Below the pieces are notes generated by a model. That model saw only the letters and a program-made list of their open reading frames with translations. It was not told where the DNA came from and made no database searches. Positions 47,506 through 59,486 of a stretch of DNA of 64,000 nucleotides are shown here, piece by piece. The DNA is taken from positions 2,316,001 to 2,380,000 of the forward strand of contig NW_024468914.1 of NCBI RefSeq assembly GCF_011745365.1, written 5' to 3'. Source of the stretch: Cryphonectria parasitica EP155. Lineage: Eukaryota > Ascomycota > Sordariomycetes > Diaporthales > Cryphonectriaceae. Each line of letters starts with the position of its first letter. Position 1 is the first letter of the stretch. The position numbers were made by a program, and so were the translations under genes.

Positions 47506-49279
47506 TCAACCCATGAGACCCTGCAGCTCACCCTTCTCGGCGATCTTCCTGGCCCACGTGTGCACGACGCTCCCATAGTCCCTCTTCCGGCCCGAGCACA
47601 GCTCCTCCTCGCCCGCGATCTCGCTGTTGACCTGCATGTACTCGCTCCGGATACGCGCCTGCTCGACACGTAGCACCTCGATGGCGTTCTGGCGGCGGCG
47701 GCGGTAGTGCTCCACATCAGCCGCCCCTCCCTCTCCTTCACTGCCACTTTGGTCCGGGTCCTCTGCTGCCGTCGGTGCCGCTACTGCACTGTTGTTGTTG
47801 TTGTTGCTGTTGTTGTTGCTGCTGCTGATGACCTGCTCAGGCGTGAGACCGTACTCGGCCAGGGCGTCCCGGTCGATACGGCCGTCGGGATCGACCCAGA
47901 GGAGGCGGCGGCTGCTGTGCTGGTCCAGCCTGACACTTGTACAGGTGTCCGGGACGGCGGCGAGCGCGGCGGACATGGCGTGGATGTTGGCCACGAGTTC
48001 GCGTCGGAGCGCAGGGTGTGGGGACTCGCATACGGCCAGGACGCTGACCATGTCGTCCCCCGCGGCGGCCATGCGGTCTGCGATCCCGCCCAGCGCGGTG
48101 CGCACCCAGGAGGGGCAGGAGGGGGGGGGAGAGACATTATCGTTGTCATCATGCTTAGCATCACCATCGTAGACAACTCCATCGTTGGCGACTGCTGGTG
48201 GTTGTGTAGGGCCCAGCGACACGGGCTTCTCCTCTAGCCCGTCCAGGACCCAGACCTGGCCGTCGACGGGCACGAAGGCCTTGTAGTGGCAGGCATTGTC
48301 GTCTGAGGCGCGGCGGCGTTTCTTGCGGGTGGCCGTGGTAGTGGTGGTGCTGGCTGTTGGAGCGGAGGAGGACTTGCGCTTCTTCTTGGCGCTGGAATTG
48401 GAGGTGGTGGTGGTCTTGCGCTTGGCGGACGTCTTGTTGCCGCCGCCGGTGGTGCTGGTGGCAGTAGTGCTCGTCTCCTCCTCAGGCCAGCCGCCGCAAT
48501 CTTCGTACTCGTTAGAGAGCAGGAGATCTGCGTTGAGGTGCTCCAGGCAGCGCGCGTACGAGTTGTGGGTCTGGCGCATGGCCGGGTTGCTGTCGAGGAG
48601 GTAGCCGCGGAGGTGAGGGGGGAGGTCGGCTGTCTGGGCCTTGAAGGCGGTCAGGCTGGCGCCCAGGTCCACCGTGGGCTGGTTCATCAGGATATTGAGG
48701 AGTGCGACGGTCGCGCAGCCATTGGCCATGGTCTGGTTGGCAAACCACAGACTGGGTGGTGGTGCTGGGGTGGCGGCTTCCTCTTGGTCCTCGTTGGCGT
48801 ATTTGCAGAGAAGGATAAAGCCCAGGACAGGCTGGCTGGAGTTTCGTGAGGACGTGCTATCAGAAAGAGACTGCGGGAAGGGGGGTTGTGCGTGTGTAGA
48901 TACGTACGGTAGGAGCTGAATGTCATCTATGGAGACGCTGAACATCTCGGCCACCTTGACATCCTTGACACCCAGATCTCGGAGCAAGCCACTGAAGAAT
49001 GCCTGTGCATGAGAGATCCTAATCAGCTGAAGTCCTCAGAGAATATGCTGTCCTAATGCTGTTGTTGCTCACAGGCTCAGACTCCATCTCAACCCATGCC
49101 TTCCACTTATCCTGGTCATCGCTAGTTTTGGTAGTCAGAGCCTCACCCAGCAGGCCACCAGGATGGTCACTCAATGTCTCAGGGCTCTTCTCCCGATCAG
49201 CAGTTGCTGAGATTTTGACAGACGCTCTGCATGCTGTATTGCGTGGCTGAGCAGCACGTCGAATAGCTGGTGGAGGCAT
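47506..49279 (-). CDS. Ubiquitin C-terminal hydrolase, UCH37/UCHL5-like (peptidase C12)
   Basis: Cysteine protease that removes ubiquitin, probably proteasome- or chromatin-associated. Exons on the complement are 49279-49073, 49002-48908 and 48835-47506 (introns 70 and 72 nt), joining to 543 aa, longer than the roughly 330 of human UCHL5. The UCH domain begins at about 58 (WKAWVEMESEP). Catalytic residues are present: Q135 and C141 in ANQTMANGCATVALLNIL, H284 in NACHYKAFV and D299 in VLDGLEE. Between them, residues about 215-280 hold a Thr/Ser/Lys/Arg-rich insertion with KKKRK and RKKRRR clusters (possible nuclear localisation), exactly where the active-site crossover loop should be. A poly-Asn/Ser tract follows at about 435, and the C-terminus (RRRRQNAIEVLRVEQ onward) resembles the ULD helical tail that binds adaptor proteins. 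Divergent from POM152. Confidence 0.92.
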
Positions 49280-50579
49280 CTTGTCGATGTGCTCTGACTG
49301 CTGTGATTGACCTGCAGTGGGTACTTTTTATCCTCGTGGGCCGTGGGAGTTGCAGGATTGGGTAGGTGCTGCGAAGGGATGATGGAGGGGCGACTTGTTG
49401 AGTGAGATAAGTGACGACGATGCAAATAAGACCCAGGGAATGGAAATCAGCAGTGGCCAAAGTAAATGCCTGGCTTCAGCTGACAGAAAAAAGAATGGAT
49501 TGGGGATGAGAAAAGAAAACAAAGTCAAGCTGGTGTAGCTCTCTCTATGTCAAGGAAAAGGAACAAACAACGAGACACCTATGGACAATGAGGTTGGACC
49601 TCATCAACCCATTGGATTACCAACAAGTGCTGGGGCGCACAGTCCTGGAGAGGATGTATGTACTTGGTACTGCAGGCAGGCCTCATGCTGACTTCCAGAA
49701 TGAGTCTGCTTTCATACTACCTTTAATCGTTCAAGGTTGAGGATAATCTGATTTGAGATGTAGTTGAGAATATTTTTTATTTTTTTTTTTTAATAAAAAA
49801 AAGGTCTTAAGGTTAACGATTCAAAAGGCTTAGAAGACGACAACAGGATAAAATAAACCTAGTTAAATCTAAAATCATATAATATTATACTAAAAGCAAA
49901 CGACTAGCCGGTAGAAACATTATAGATAAAAAAGGCATTACTTTAAGTTTATTTTTCCATTTGGAAGTGTATTCTCTTCGGATACAAAGAACTGGCCGAA
50001 TTTCAAAAGCATTATTATTTCTAGAATGTTGAGCTTCCAAGGTTGGATCATGAAGTGCAGAATTCAGGTCTAAGGCAAGTTGGGTGTGTTGGCAGGCAAG
50101 CCTGAACAGATCCAATCAGCAGATGCAACAGGGGCCAGAGACCCGCTGGACCACCCCTGCTAGTCGCCAACACCCTGCTGGATTTTCCCGAGTGAAAGAA
50201 GCGCGTTGCTGGTTGTTGACCGCGGTCACCCACCAAGGCTTTTGACAACTTCAAAAGCAAAACCATTCTCTATCCCCTTCAAGGTTTAACCACGCTGCTC
50301 CACGCCATCTTTGTCGAACCGGAACGGTGCGTCTGCTCAGCACTGAGAACATACACCAGTCTGCCAAGCGCAACCTTGCAAGACTGCGTCTCGTTCACGA
50401 TATGATGACCTAGCAGGACAGGTAGGACTTCCTCATGTCTCTGCACATAGCTTCGTCCCTCGCGCCGAGGAGTCTCGACTGACCGCGTCTTTCCTTGTAG
50501 ATATCAGCTGCCGCGAGCCTACCCACACCAACGTCTACGTCCACGAACAGACAGCTTTGCATCTCCGCTCGGTGATGCT
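49280..50579. promoter_or_regulatory. Divergent promoter region UCH gene / POM152
   Basis: 1.3 kb between two oppositely oriented starts, so it should contain both promoters. It is interrupted by an AT-rich repeat-like segment at 49750-49960. A run of short C/T patches precedes POM152. Confidence 0.4.
49750..49960. repeat. AT-rich remnant, possibly a RIP-degraded transposon fragment
   Basis: About 200 nt with strikingly high A+T, including T- and A-runs and TAATATTATAC-like words, in an otherwise balanced region. Such sharply bounded AT islands in filamentous ascomycetes are often remains of elements mutated by RIP. No coding remnant could be read. Confidence 0.35.
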
Positions 50580-50583
50580 ATGA
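50575..50583 (+). promoter_or_regulatory. Two-codon uORF overlapping the POM152 start
   Basis: The sequence ATGCTATGA contains ATG-CTA-TGA, whose stop codon overlaps the main ATG at 50580-50582. Ribosomes that start at the first ATG would terminate on top of the real start. Confidence 0.45.
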
Positions 50584-53500
50584 ATGACACACCGCGAAGG
50601 GTAGTGGGGGGCTTCCCCGCGACCCCAGCTACGAACCTGAGAGGCAGACGGCAGCCTACGCCCAACGGAACCCCCAACGGCACGCCGACGAACAATACTC
50701 CTCAGCCAGCCCCCGAGCGACCAGCACAACCACCGCTGCCTCAAGCACCACTGGCTCCAACAGCTCAGTATCCCACGAATCCAGTCATACCTCTCCACGT
50801 CCTCGATGCGCCGACACAGCGCTTCTACGCGCTCGGTCTCTACACCGCTCTCTTCGCATGGAAGCTCTACGACTGGGTCATGGTCGTAGAGGACGACAGC
50901 GAGTCCGTGTGGCTGGTCCTGAAATGGATCTTCATCGATTTCGTCTACATATTCGGCTTGCCAGAGTTCAGGATACCATGGCTGGAGTTCTCCCAGCTGT
51001 CCTGCACCGTCGCCTTTCTCTTTCACGCTGTATTTGATCTTTTGGTTATGCTCAACATCGGCCTACCCTTTGGCCCCGCCATCGTGGCCTTCCTAAGGGT
51101 CTTTTGGGACCGCGAGGTCGCCATATCCGAACAATACGTCAAAGTGTCCAGTGTGACCCAGAACGCCTCCCTTATCTTGGGAAAACAGATCATTAACATC
51201 CTGCCCGAGGGCTCAGCGGTCCTGAACCCGGATGGCTACTCTTATTGTATGGGCGGCGACCGCACGGTCACTTTGCCCCTGCACTTTAACGCGACCGTAC
51301 CAGTCGAGATCGAGGTCATTCGCACCGATCTCGAGACAAACAACGAGGAGACCCTCAAACTCACCAAGGACCATATCAAGACGATCAAGAAGCTGGTCAA
51401 GAGGCAGGAAAGTGATCCCGAAATGGCAGATGCCAGGTTCGATTGGCCGATCAAGAAGCCTGGTGCCTATCGGCTGGCCAAGGTCCTTGACGAATACAAG
51501 CTCGAAGTGCAACGCCTGACCCCGAATACCTTCGTGGTACCTTGCCCCAAGGCCCGGGTCATTGCCTCGCCGTCCTCTGACCGCTGCTTGGGAGACCTGT
51601 CGGACCTTGCGCTGGAGGTGGTTGGCACGCCCCCACTCAAGATCAACTACAGCCGTAGGATCAAGGATAAGGACCACAGCTTCCACTTTCAGAGTCTACA
51701 GCCCGAGGGCTTCTCGTCGCCTCTGATGGGCTCACACAGGTCGTCGGCCCTCGTCATGCCAGACGACGACTCTTCTGTGTCGTGGGCCAAAGCGGAGAGA
51801 GTCACTGTGAGCTTAAACGAGTCTATGAACACGGGAGGTGCGTGGCAATACTCGGTGGACGAGGTTCAGGACGCGTTTGGCAACATCGTCAAGTATCAGT
51901 CGCCAGCAGATGACCCAGAGATGCGTCCAAAGCCCAAGCACCTAGTGCAGGACTTCATCGTCAAGGAACGCCCGACAGCTATGATCGAAGGCTGTGATTT
52001 GCGAAACCCTGTAAAGGTTGCCAAGGGCAAGTCTACTAAATTGCCTGTCAGCTTCCACGTGGCTGGCCAGACGGATACGGCACACACCATCAGTTGGCAA
52101 TTCTCGCCAATCGACACCCTGACAAGGAATGGCGACCACGGTGAGGTCGTGTCATTTGACACGTACAAGGCGAAGAATGCGAAGGACCAGCCCAAGATCT
52201 CAGCACCGGGACTGTACACCCTGAAATCAGTCTCTTCAAGCGCTTGCGACGGGCACGTTCAGGAGCCTGTCTCGTGTCTCCTCTTGAATCCTCTTGAACC
52301 AAACCTCGTGCTACGCTCAACCGACATTCCCGACAAGTGTGCCGGTAATTCTATCGGCATGGCTGTGGACTTCGATTTTGTCGGCACACCTCCTTTCACG
52401 GTCAAATATGATGTTATGCACAACGGAGCGACGAAGAGAAAGAGCTTCACAACGAACAGCATGAGGCATCAGGAGGAATTCATCCCCACAGAGGCCGGTA
52501 CGCACACGTATGTCTTTAAGGAAATCAGCGATAATGTTTATTCGGCTCAACCTCTCACCGGTCCGGAGATGACTCTGGAGACGACGGTGACACCAGCGGC
52601 CTCAGCCTACATCCGGAAGGAGTCCAAAATGGTCTCGGCTTGCTTGGACAAAGACGTCGTATTTGACGTTGTCTTCGCCGGGGAGGCGCCCTTCACCTTG
52701 GAGTGGGAACTTGTTCACGACGGCAAGAGGAAGCAATTCAAGGCCGAGGGCATCCAAGACAGGATTTATAAGATCAGGACACCAAAATTTTCATCGGGCG
52801 GAGAGTACTCTGTCTCTCTGGTATCTGTGAAGGACACATCAGGTTGCCGCATCTTCCTCCAAGACGAGCGCAAGATAGCTGTCCGACGCCAACGGCCACG
52901 GGCTGCATTTGGGCTGCTGGACGGAAAGTTCAAGACAATGGCCATCGAAGAAGAGCAAACCAAGCTGCCTGTCCGTCTGAGCGGAGAGGGGCCGTGGACA
53001 GTCGCTTACAAGAATCTGAACGAGGGCCCGAACGCCAAGGTGCGCAGGGCTGTCCTCTCGTCTGGCAACGACGTGCTCAGTGTCACACAACGCGGCACAT
53101 ACGAGATTGTGGACGTGGATGACGCCCAGTGTCCTGGCACTGTCGATCCTAAAGCGGCGCAATTTGAGGTGGATTGGTTGCCCCGACCTAGCCTGGCTAT
53201 TCTACAAGCTCCCAGCATCCACGATGAAAGTGGAGCGTACATCAAGAACGATGTTTGCGAAGGAGACATGGATGGGTTTGAAGTTGGCCTCGTCGGTAAG
53301 TCTTGTTTGTACAAAGGTCAACATGCATCCTGCACATCAGCTAATCTTCTGTAGGTTCTCCTCCATACCACGTTGAGTATGAGGTCAGGCACAAGCCGAA
53401 TAGTGGAAGTTCGGCGATCAACAAGAAGAACTTCGACGCCGCCCTCAGCAAGGCTACCGTCCAGATGGATACCTCGAGGGCAGGGACGTACACCTATCTC

Positions 53501-54460
53501 TTCTCCACCCTGTCCGACAGCCTCTACGACGACAACAAGAAGTTCAGTCCCGTCAGGCTTGAGCAGAAGGTCAACCCGAAACCTACGGCCAAGTTCGCGA
53601 AACCCGGCCAGACGTACAAGAGCTGTATGGCGGATCAAGATGTTGAAGACACGGTGGCGATTGAGTTCTCGGGCACAGCACCTTGGACGGTGGTGTTCGA
53701 AATTAAGCACGACAGCGGTGCGAGCACAGAGACGGTCCGTGTCGAAGGCCTAGAGAAAGAGAAGTCGCAGGTCAAGATCCCAAGGGAGTACTTGCGACTT
53801 GGCGGCCAATCCGTTCGCATCCGTCAGGTCAGCGACGCTCGCGGATGCAGGCGCACCTACGAGACAGGCGGGCCCTCCGTCCAGGTCCAGCTCTACGACG
53901 CCCCCTCGATCTATCCCCTGGATCAGCGGAAGGAATACTGCATTGGCGAGCGTATTTCCTACACCCTGGTCGGCACTCCGCCATTCGAGGTCGAGTATAT
54001 ATTTGATGGCACGACGCGCCAAGCCAAGTCCACAACGACAAACTTCAAGCGGCTCGCCGAGACCGCCGGTGAGTTCACCATCACAGCCATCAGGGACAAG
54101 GCCTCCGAGTGCCAGGCCGCCGTCAATATCAGCAAGACGATTCATCCATTCCCGACCGTGCGCATTTCCAAAGGCAGGACGGTCCGGTCAGACATCCACG
54201 AGGGCGGTGAGGTGGACATCTTGTTTGACTTTACAGGTACGCCGCCATTCGAGTTCACATACACACGCAGTACGAACGAGCGCAAGGGCCAGCGAAGTCA
54301 GGTGCTGGAGACAAGGCACGACGTCAGCTATGAGTATAGCAAGGTGGTCAGAGCAAGCCAGGAGGGCACGTACGAGGTGGTATCGATCAAGGACATGCAC
54401 TGCGCGTTCTCGACACAGCAGGTCGAAGGGAGATCGGAGGGCAAGATGTTGACGTACTAA
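50580..54460 (+). CDS. POM152: Nuclear pore membrane glycoprotein Pom152
   Basis: Integral membrane nucleoporin forming the lumenal ring that anchors the nuclear pore complex. Exons 50580-53295 and 53355-54460 (59-nt intron, GTAAGT donor) join to 1273 aa; yeast Pom152 has 1337. A short proline-rich cytoplasmic tail (about 1-75) is followed by hydrophobic segments at about 82-105 ([20 protein letters not shown]), 117-130 and 141-170 ([20 protein letters not shown]). The long remainder is a series of immunoglobulin-like lumenal repeats, each marked by a GxPPF(T/E)(V/L)xY-type strand ([63 protein letters not shown]). Regular spacing of these strands supports the whole model. Identity is secure. 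Confidence 0.96.
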
Positions 54461-55414
54461 GTTAGAGAGGGAGGCGTCACAGCCCGTGACTTTTTGGTGT
54501 GGTAGATGCGAAACGACGGAGGATAAACAAGAGCATCAAAAATAGGGAAGCTATATTTGAGATTGGCTTAGGAGAATAGCCGGATGATTGATTGCATGAG
54601 CATGGCGTTTTTTGAAGTTTGAAAGTCTCAGGGAAGGCTCTTTTTTCCCCCTTGTGTGTTGTGTGAAATAGACTGATTTGGTAGTCTACGGAAGGAAGCG
54701 TCTGGTTGCACTCAAGCTGGTCACACATAAACCTGTTTGCTGCTCCGGGGTGGATGGTGGGCGCTGTGATGTATTGCGGGTGCCGGCGGGTTAAACCAAG
54801 GTTATCCATTTTGTGCAAGTCTTTCGTCGATGTTTTGGTGCCCCCTCCCCCCCTTTTAGGCTGCATCCGGAATCAGCCAGATCTTGCACACAAGGACCAT
54901 AGCAGGATGTATGTACGGTAAAGTTGACAACCCCAAGTCGTCTCTGGCCAAAAGGATCTGACTGTGGCGCATGGGGAAAGGGGGCAAAGAGGGCAATCCC
55001 GATCGCACGCAATTATGTCTTCATTCACGAGTAGCTTTCGTCACCTTCAAGAATCCAATCCTACCCGAGGGATTAACGAAATAATCATTCGTGTAGCGGA
55101 CAAGCTTACTGCTTATCGATGCTATCGATATTGAGCTCTCTCGCTCTCTCTATACCTTTTCCGGTGGAAGCTACTATATCTCGTGGGCCCGTCCGGACGG
55201 GGGAAGGTGAGACATCGGCCTTGTCCCGGAGGTGCCCTGGGGTTCTAGAGTATCGATGAGAACTGCACTGCAGCGAACATTTCTTTTTTTTTCTTCTCCA
55301 TCTTTGGATACATAGTTCCAATGGTGGCTCTCAAATCTTTCAGTCTGACAGATGCTTAGTGACTTGAAGCTATGTAAATTCATTCCCTCATCAACTCATT
55401 GAGATTCACGAAAG
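54461..55414. other. POM152 3' flank and upstream region of the CorA-like gene
   Basis: No gene was seen. It contains poly-T and CT-rich patches at 55137-55160 and 55284-55300. Confidence 0.5.
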
Positions 55415-57795
55415 ATGCCGGTGCGTCTCAGCATTGGCAAGAGGCCTGGAGATGTCGCCGCGGACGAATTGACCGGCCGGAAACGGTTGTCTAGCGATGG
55501 CCACAGGGTGGTGCTTGACGAAACTGAAATGGAGAAGAATGAGGAGGACCAGCAACAACAACAGCAACACCAATCCAGCTTCAGGCCGATTTCTCCAGTC
55601 CTCAGCCCCATGACAGGGCCTCATCCGACCTGGACAGGCCCGATCAGTTGTGTACGAAGGCCGTTGTCGTCGTCGTCGTACACGGACTTCGACCTGGTCC
55701 GGCACTTGGGCCGCATATCGGAGAAGCACGAGGAGACGGCCATCGCTCTTGGGGATGTCTTTCGGCAGCGGGACGAGCTTACTGTGACGACGCTGTTCAG
55801 TCTTGACCTGGATATTGTGGATCCTAGCGAGCAGGCTTCCAGTTGCGAAGTGTATGACATTTGTCAAGACGGGTCTGTCGTACCTCGACAGGATGGCGGC
55901 TGCTTTGGAAAGCGCCGCGAGGTTTGGGAGCCCAATGTTGCTTGGGATCTTATCAAGGTTCGTGCTGACTCCAACAATGCCTCGCCTGCGCAGAGAGGCC
56001 TCGCTCGCTGAAACAAGTAGTAGGATGTCAACATGGGTGAAGTACTGGCTTTTGGGAGGATAACGTAAGTGAGAACTGTCCGGTCTTCCCAGCCTTTCAC
56101 GAGGGGGCACATGAGCTAAAACCTTTGGATTATCTCAAAGGATACTTTCACAGCCTTCAGCGACCTGTTTTGCCGGTATACACATGACCTTGGGAAGATA
56201 CTTTGACATTGACGAGCTGTTCTCCCACCTCGTCTCGAACAAGCTCAACAAGGGGAAAACCTCGCCGTACGTGTTGAGGGCTTTCGAGAACGAGGCGATT
56301 CGTCGGAGGTCGTTCTTCTTTGTGTTCAAATACTACACCGTGGTGGACGAGGGTATCACGCCCAGCTCCTGGCAGCACCACGACTGCGGGCAGACAGATA
56401 TAAACCCGGAGAACCACGTCAACCTGTCGGAGTGCAGCGCTGTCGTAGCACTCTCCCTTGAAGGAGAAGTCAGGGAGCAGATACCACGGCGGGCAAGCAA
56501 GAGCAACAGGATCAGGATGGGATCGGTGTTTGACACGTTCTCGCCCTTCCACGTCCTCAGCATTCGCTGTTTCCCAGACCGCATCGACTCGGACCGCGAC
56601 TTGGCTGGCACTCCATGCCACAGCGGACCGCAGGCTTTCCTCGAGTGTCTGGTAGCGGAGTACAAGACGGCAGGCCAGAGGCTTTGGCGATTGAACGAGC
56701 AGATTACAGGCTTGGTCATCCCTCCAGTAAGTCTTGCTGCTGCTTTCGAGACACTGCTGCGAATGTTTTGGGGGAGGGGGTCACTGACGGAGATGGCCTC
56801 ATTATCCAGAAACAATTCATCTTCGACCTCAAGCTCCGTGACCAGCTCCTGTTCGAGGACGCAGACTTCACGTTCAGCCGGCGGTACTTTTGGGCATACA
56901 ACAGTCTTTCCATGGTCAACGACAGCATCAGGTCGATGATCAACGCCTATTCTGACACGTTTACCCCTACATTTTGGCGGGGCCAGCATCCGACCCTTTG
57001 GCCGCACCCGGATCCAGAGAGCGCCGAAGGGTGCAACTACCTCGCCCAGCTCGACCACCTCCGCCACGAGCTGGAGGCTGCTATGCGAGACCTCAAGGCC
57101 CTAATCAAGGCCAACGAGCAGCTCCGGCGGGAAATTGAGAACTTGAGAGAACAGCTCTACAGCGGGAGCTCCGTGAAGGAGAATCGGACGACCATCGAAC
57201 AGGGGGAGAACATCAAGATACTCACGGGTGTTTCGATGTTGTTCATGCCCTTGACTTTTGTCACGGTGAGTTCTGCTCTGTCACAAACATTTCAGCCCAT
57301 CGGCTTCCCAGATGAGAAAACGCATGCTGACGATGAACCCCATTGAATCTGAGTTCATTCTAGTCCATCTTCGGAATGGAGACCTTCAAGATCCCTCCCA
57401 CCGACTGGCGCTTTGTCGTCATTATGGTCACCGTCTGCGTGCCCTTCTTCATCTTGGTCCTTGTTCTCCAGACGGACGTAGGCACGCGCCTCTGGAGGGC
57501 CCTGCGCCACGTCTTCACCATGGGTCTGGACAGCTGGCGAAGGCGCGCCCGGACTCGCCGCGAGAAGCGCTCGCAGCTGCAGCAGGCGGCGATGATCAGG
57601 AGACAGTCATTGTGTGCGCCGAGCGCGGATACTGGGAGGCAGGAGAGCCTTCAAATGCTGAATGCGAACAAGGGAGGGCCTGCACATCCTGGGATGGCTC
57701 CGCCGCCAGGGGAGGGAGGGCAGCAGCGGTGGCACTGGCCTGGTCGGAGGAGGACGGATGAGAGTGTGGAGTCGCAGAGGGTTTCGCACGTGTGA
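55415..57795 (+). CDS. CorA-like Mg2+ transporter family membrane protein with GME in place of GMN
   Basis: Exons 55415-55957, 56024-56064, 56141-56726, 56810-57265 and 57364-57795 (introns 66, 76, 83 and 98 nt) join to 685 aa. The long N-terminal region (about 1-480) is soluble, with a poly-Q stretch near 48 and weak overall conservation. A helical segment with heptads (about 470-510, LRHELEAAMRDLKALIKANE) leads into TM1 (about 522-545, ILTGVSMLFMPLTFVT) and TM2 (about 557-577, FVVIMVTVCVPFFILVLVL). The loop after TM1 reads SIFGMETF, so the CorA signature GMN is GME (E548), as in the divergent CorA-like proteins common in filamentous fungi. Transport of Mg2+ is therefore uncertain. A basic, disordered C-terminus follows TM2. 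The 41-nt second exon and the acceptor at 56140 were chosen because only they keep the frame. The start is the first ATG in frame after the upstream stops. Confidence 0.85.
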
Positions 57796-58531
57796 TTGGT
57801 CCATCGAAAGGTCAGTAATGGACAATGGTTCGATGGTCCTATTGCTTTGGACAGGATCGTTTGTTTGATGCTAGATTTCCCATACGCAGTTGGAAGTTGC
57901 AATCACTGCCACTGTGACAGGCTGCGTTCTGAACTGAACTGTCTATTTCGTAGCGATGAATGGAGTAACGATTGACTGGCCTCTCATGACGCTGACCCAG
58001 CAAGGTTAGACCAAATTGTCTCATTGTGAGGATGATCGCATATTCTTGACAGGCGTGCTTTGGAAATGTGAGAAATTAGAGGACTTGATACCATTCAGGA
58101 TCAAAATGCAAGAGTGATGTCTCTTCAACCATCAGAGCAAGTCGCAATGCTGACTAAGCAGTCTCTTGTCACCCCTAACCCCCATAACGTTCCCGATATA
58201 GCTCGACCTAGAGATCGGCTCTGTTTTCAAGGTTCATGGATATCTGATTTATTTATCAATCTCAGCTACTGTCTCTTTATTTTTTTCATTAATATATGTC
58301 TTGAAAATGTCTTAAATACCAGGGTCTCTTATGTCTCCATCGTATCCATACTCTGTCCAACTTTTCCCTTCATGTATGCTGGGGCTGCGCTCAACTGAAA
58401 AACCTGCAGGGCATATCATCACTGCCACAGGAAATCAACAAGTCGACGACCGCCTGGTTCGATAGCAGGGCTCTACACCTCTATCAAAATTTGATATACT
58501 CAAGACTTTCGAGCCTAATTATCCTGCAACC
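57796..58531. other. Intergenic spacer
   Basis: 3' flank of the CorA-like gene, then AT-rich DNA at 58235-58340 before the next gene. No gene was seen. Confidence 0.5.
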
Positions 58532-59446
58532 ATGACGGAACTCGCAGAACAGACCCTCCCATGCGATTTGGTCGAGTCACAGTTGGCAATGGTTGAGCTC
58601 ATCAGGGCCATGTATCCGCCTGCAGAAGAGGACGCCGACTACTTGACACTACAAGACACCATCGACAAGACACGCGAGTGGTGCGAGACTCCAGAACCGT
58701 CAAGCACGCAAAGCATCCCTCCCGACCTTAGCTTCATGATTAACATACCTATCGAAACGTCTCATGAGACGACATTGCTCTGGCCGTCGATACAGCTGAA
58801 AGTCACTGTTCCTTTGCGATCAAAAGAAAAACAAATCACTGAACCGCCGCCGTTGCTATACACACTACGCCAGCCGCCGTGGATGTCTCGGGCCGAGGTA
58901 GCTGACCTCGCGGCTGCCATGCCCGCGGATGACGTTTTAGCAGCGTTTGACTATGTGAAAGAATATGCCCCGAGATATTATCTGCAAAAAGGCGAGGAAG
59001 CCACAAGAAACACACAAAAGCCGAACGAGATATCAAATGGCCCCCTGCTGCGCGTCTGGTTCTACTTTCCCTCCCTCTCGACACGGGAGAAACGCAAAGA
59101 CCTCGTCACCTACGCGCCGCGCTACAGGCTCACCGGCTTCGTCCTAGCTGGGAAACCCGGGATGTTATGTCTGGAGGGCACCTCGAAGGATGTGGACGAC
59201 TATATGAACGCGATCAAAAACGAGAGCTGGGGGGATATCCCCAGTCACCAGAAGAAAGTGAGCGAGAGGTTCCGAGAGGAGTGTGGGGAGGGTGGGCGCA
59301 AGTTTCAGGATATGACGGAGATTACGGATGAGTTGGGCGAGAAGCGAGGGGCCAGGAAGAATAGAGGGGATATGGCCGCTCTGGAAATGTTCTTAAAGGA
59401 GAGAGGGGTTGGAGAGTCTTTCTCAAAGGTTCTCATGGGAGCATAG
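58532..59446 (+). CDS. RWD domain protein with DUF1115/Prp3-C-like domain (RWDD2 type)
   Basis: Single-exon frame of 304 aa starting at the first ATG (context GCAACCATGACG). The N-terminal part (about 12-115) fits an RWD fold: ESQLAMVELIRAMYPP at the start, then beta strands and a TLRQPPWMSR segment. The C-terminal part (about 165-260) matches the DUF1115 domain shared with Prp3 and RWDD2 proteins (LRVWFYFPSLSTREKRKDL, then YRLTGFVLAGKPGMLCLEGT, then a final helix near HQKKVSERFRE). The molecular function of the family is unclear; RWD domains usually mediate protein binding, including to ubiquitin-conjugating enzymes. No signal peptide or membrane span. The stop lies only about 40 nt from the NRPS-like relic on the other strand. 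Confidence 0.88.
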   Translation: MTELAEQTLPCDLVESQLAMVELIRAMYPPAEEDADYLTLQDTIDKTREWCETPEPSSTQSIPPDLSFMINIPIETSHETTLLWPSIQLKVTVPLRSKEKQITEPPPLLYTLRQPPWMSRAEVADLAAAMPADDVLAAFDYVKEYAPRYYLQKGEEATRNTQKPNEISNGPLLRVWFYFPSLSTREKRKDLVTYAPRYRLTGFVLAGKPGMLCLEGTSKDVDDYMNAIKNESWGDIPSHQKKVSERFREECGEGGRKFQDMTEITDELGEKRGARKNRGDMAALEMFLKERGVGESFSKVLMGA

Positions 59447-59486
59447 CCGCCTCTGTGAGTGGCGATGACCTTGACATGTAACAAGA

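Noticed and set aside
56333..57067. 244-codon minus-strand frame
   Set aside because: Shadow of exons 3 and 4 of the CorA-like gene; no domain of its own.
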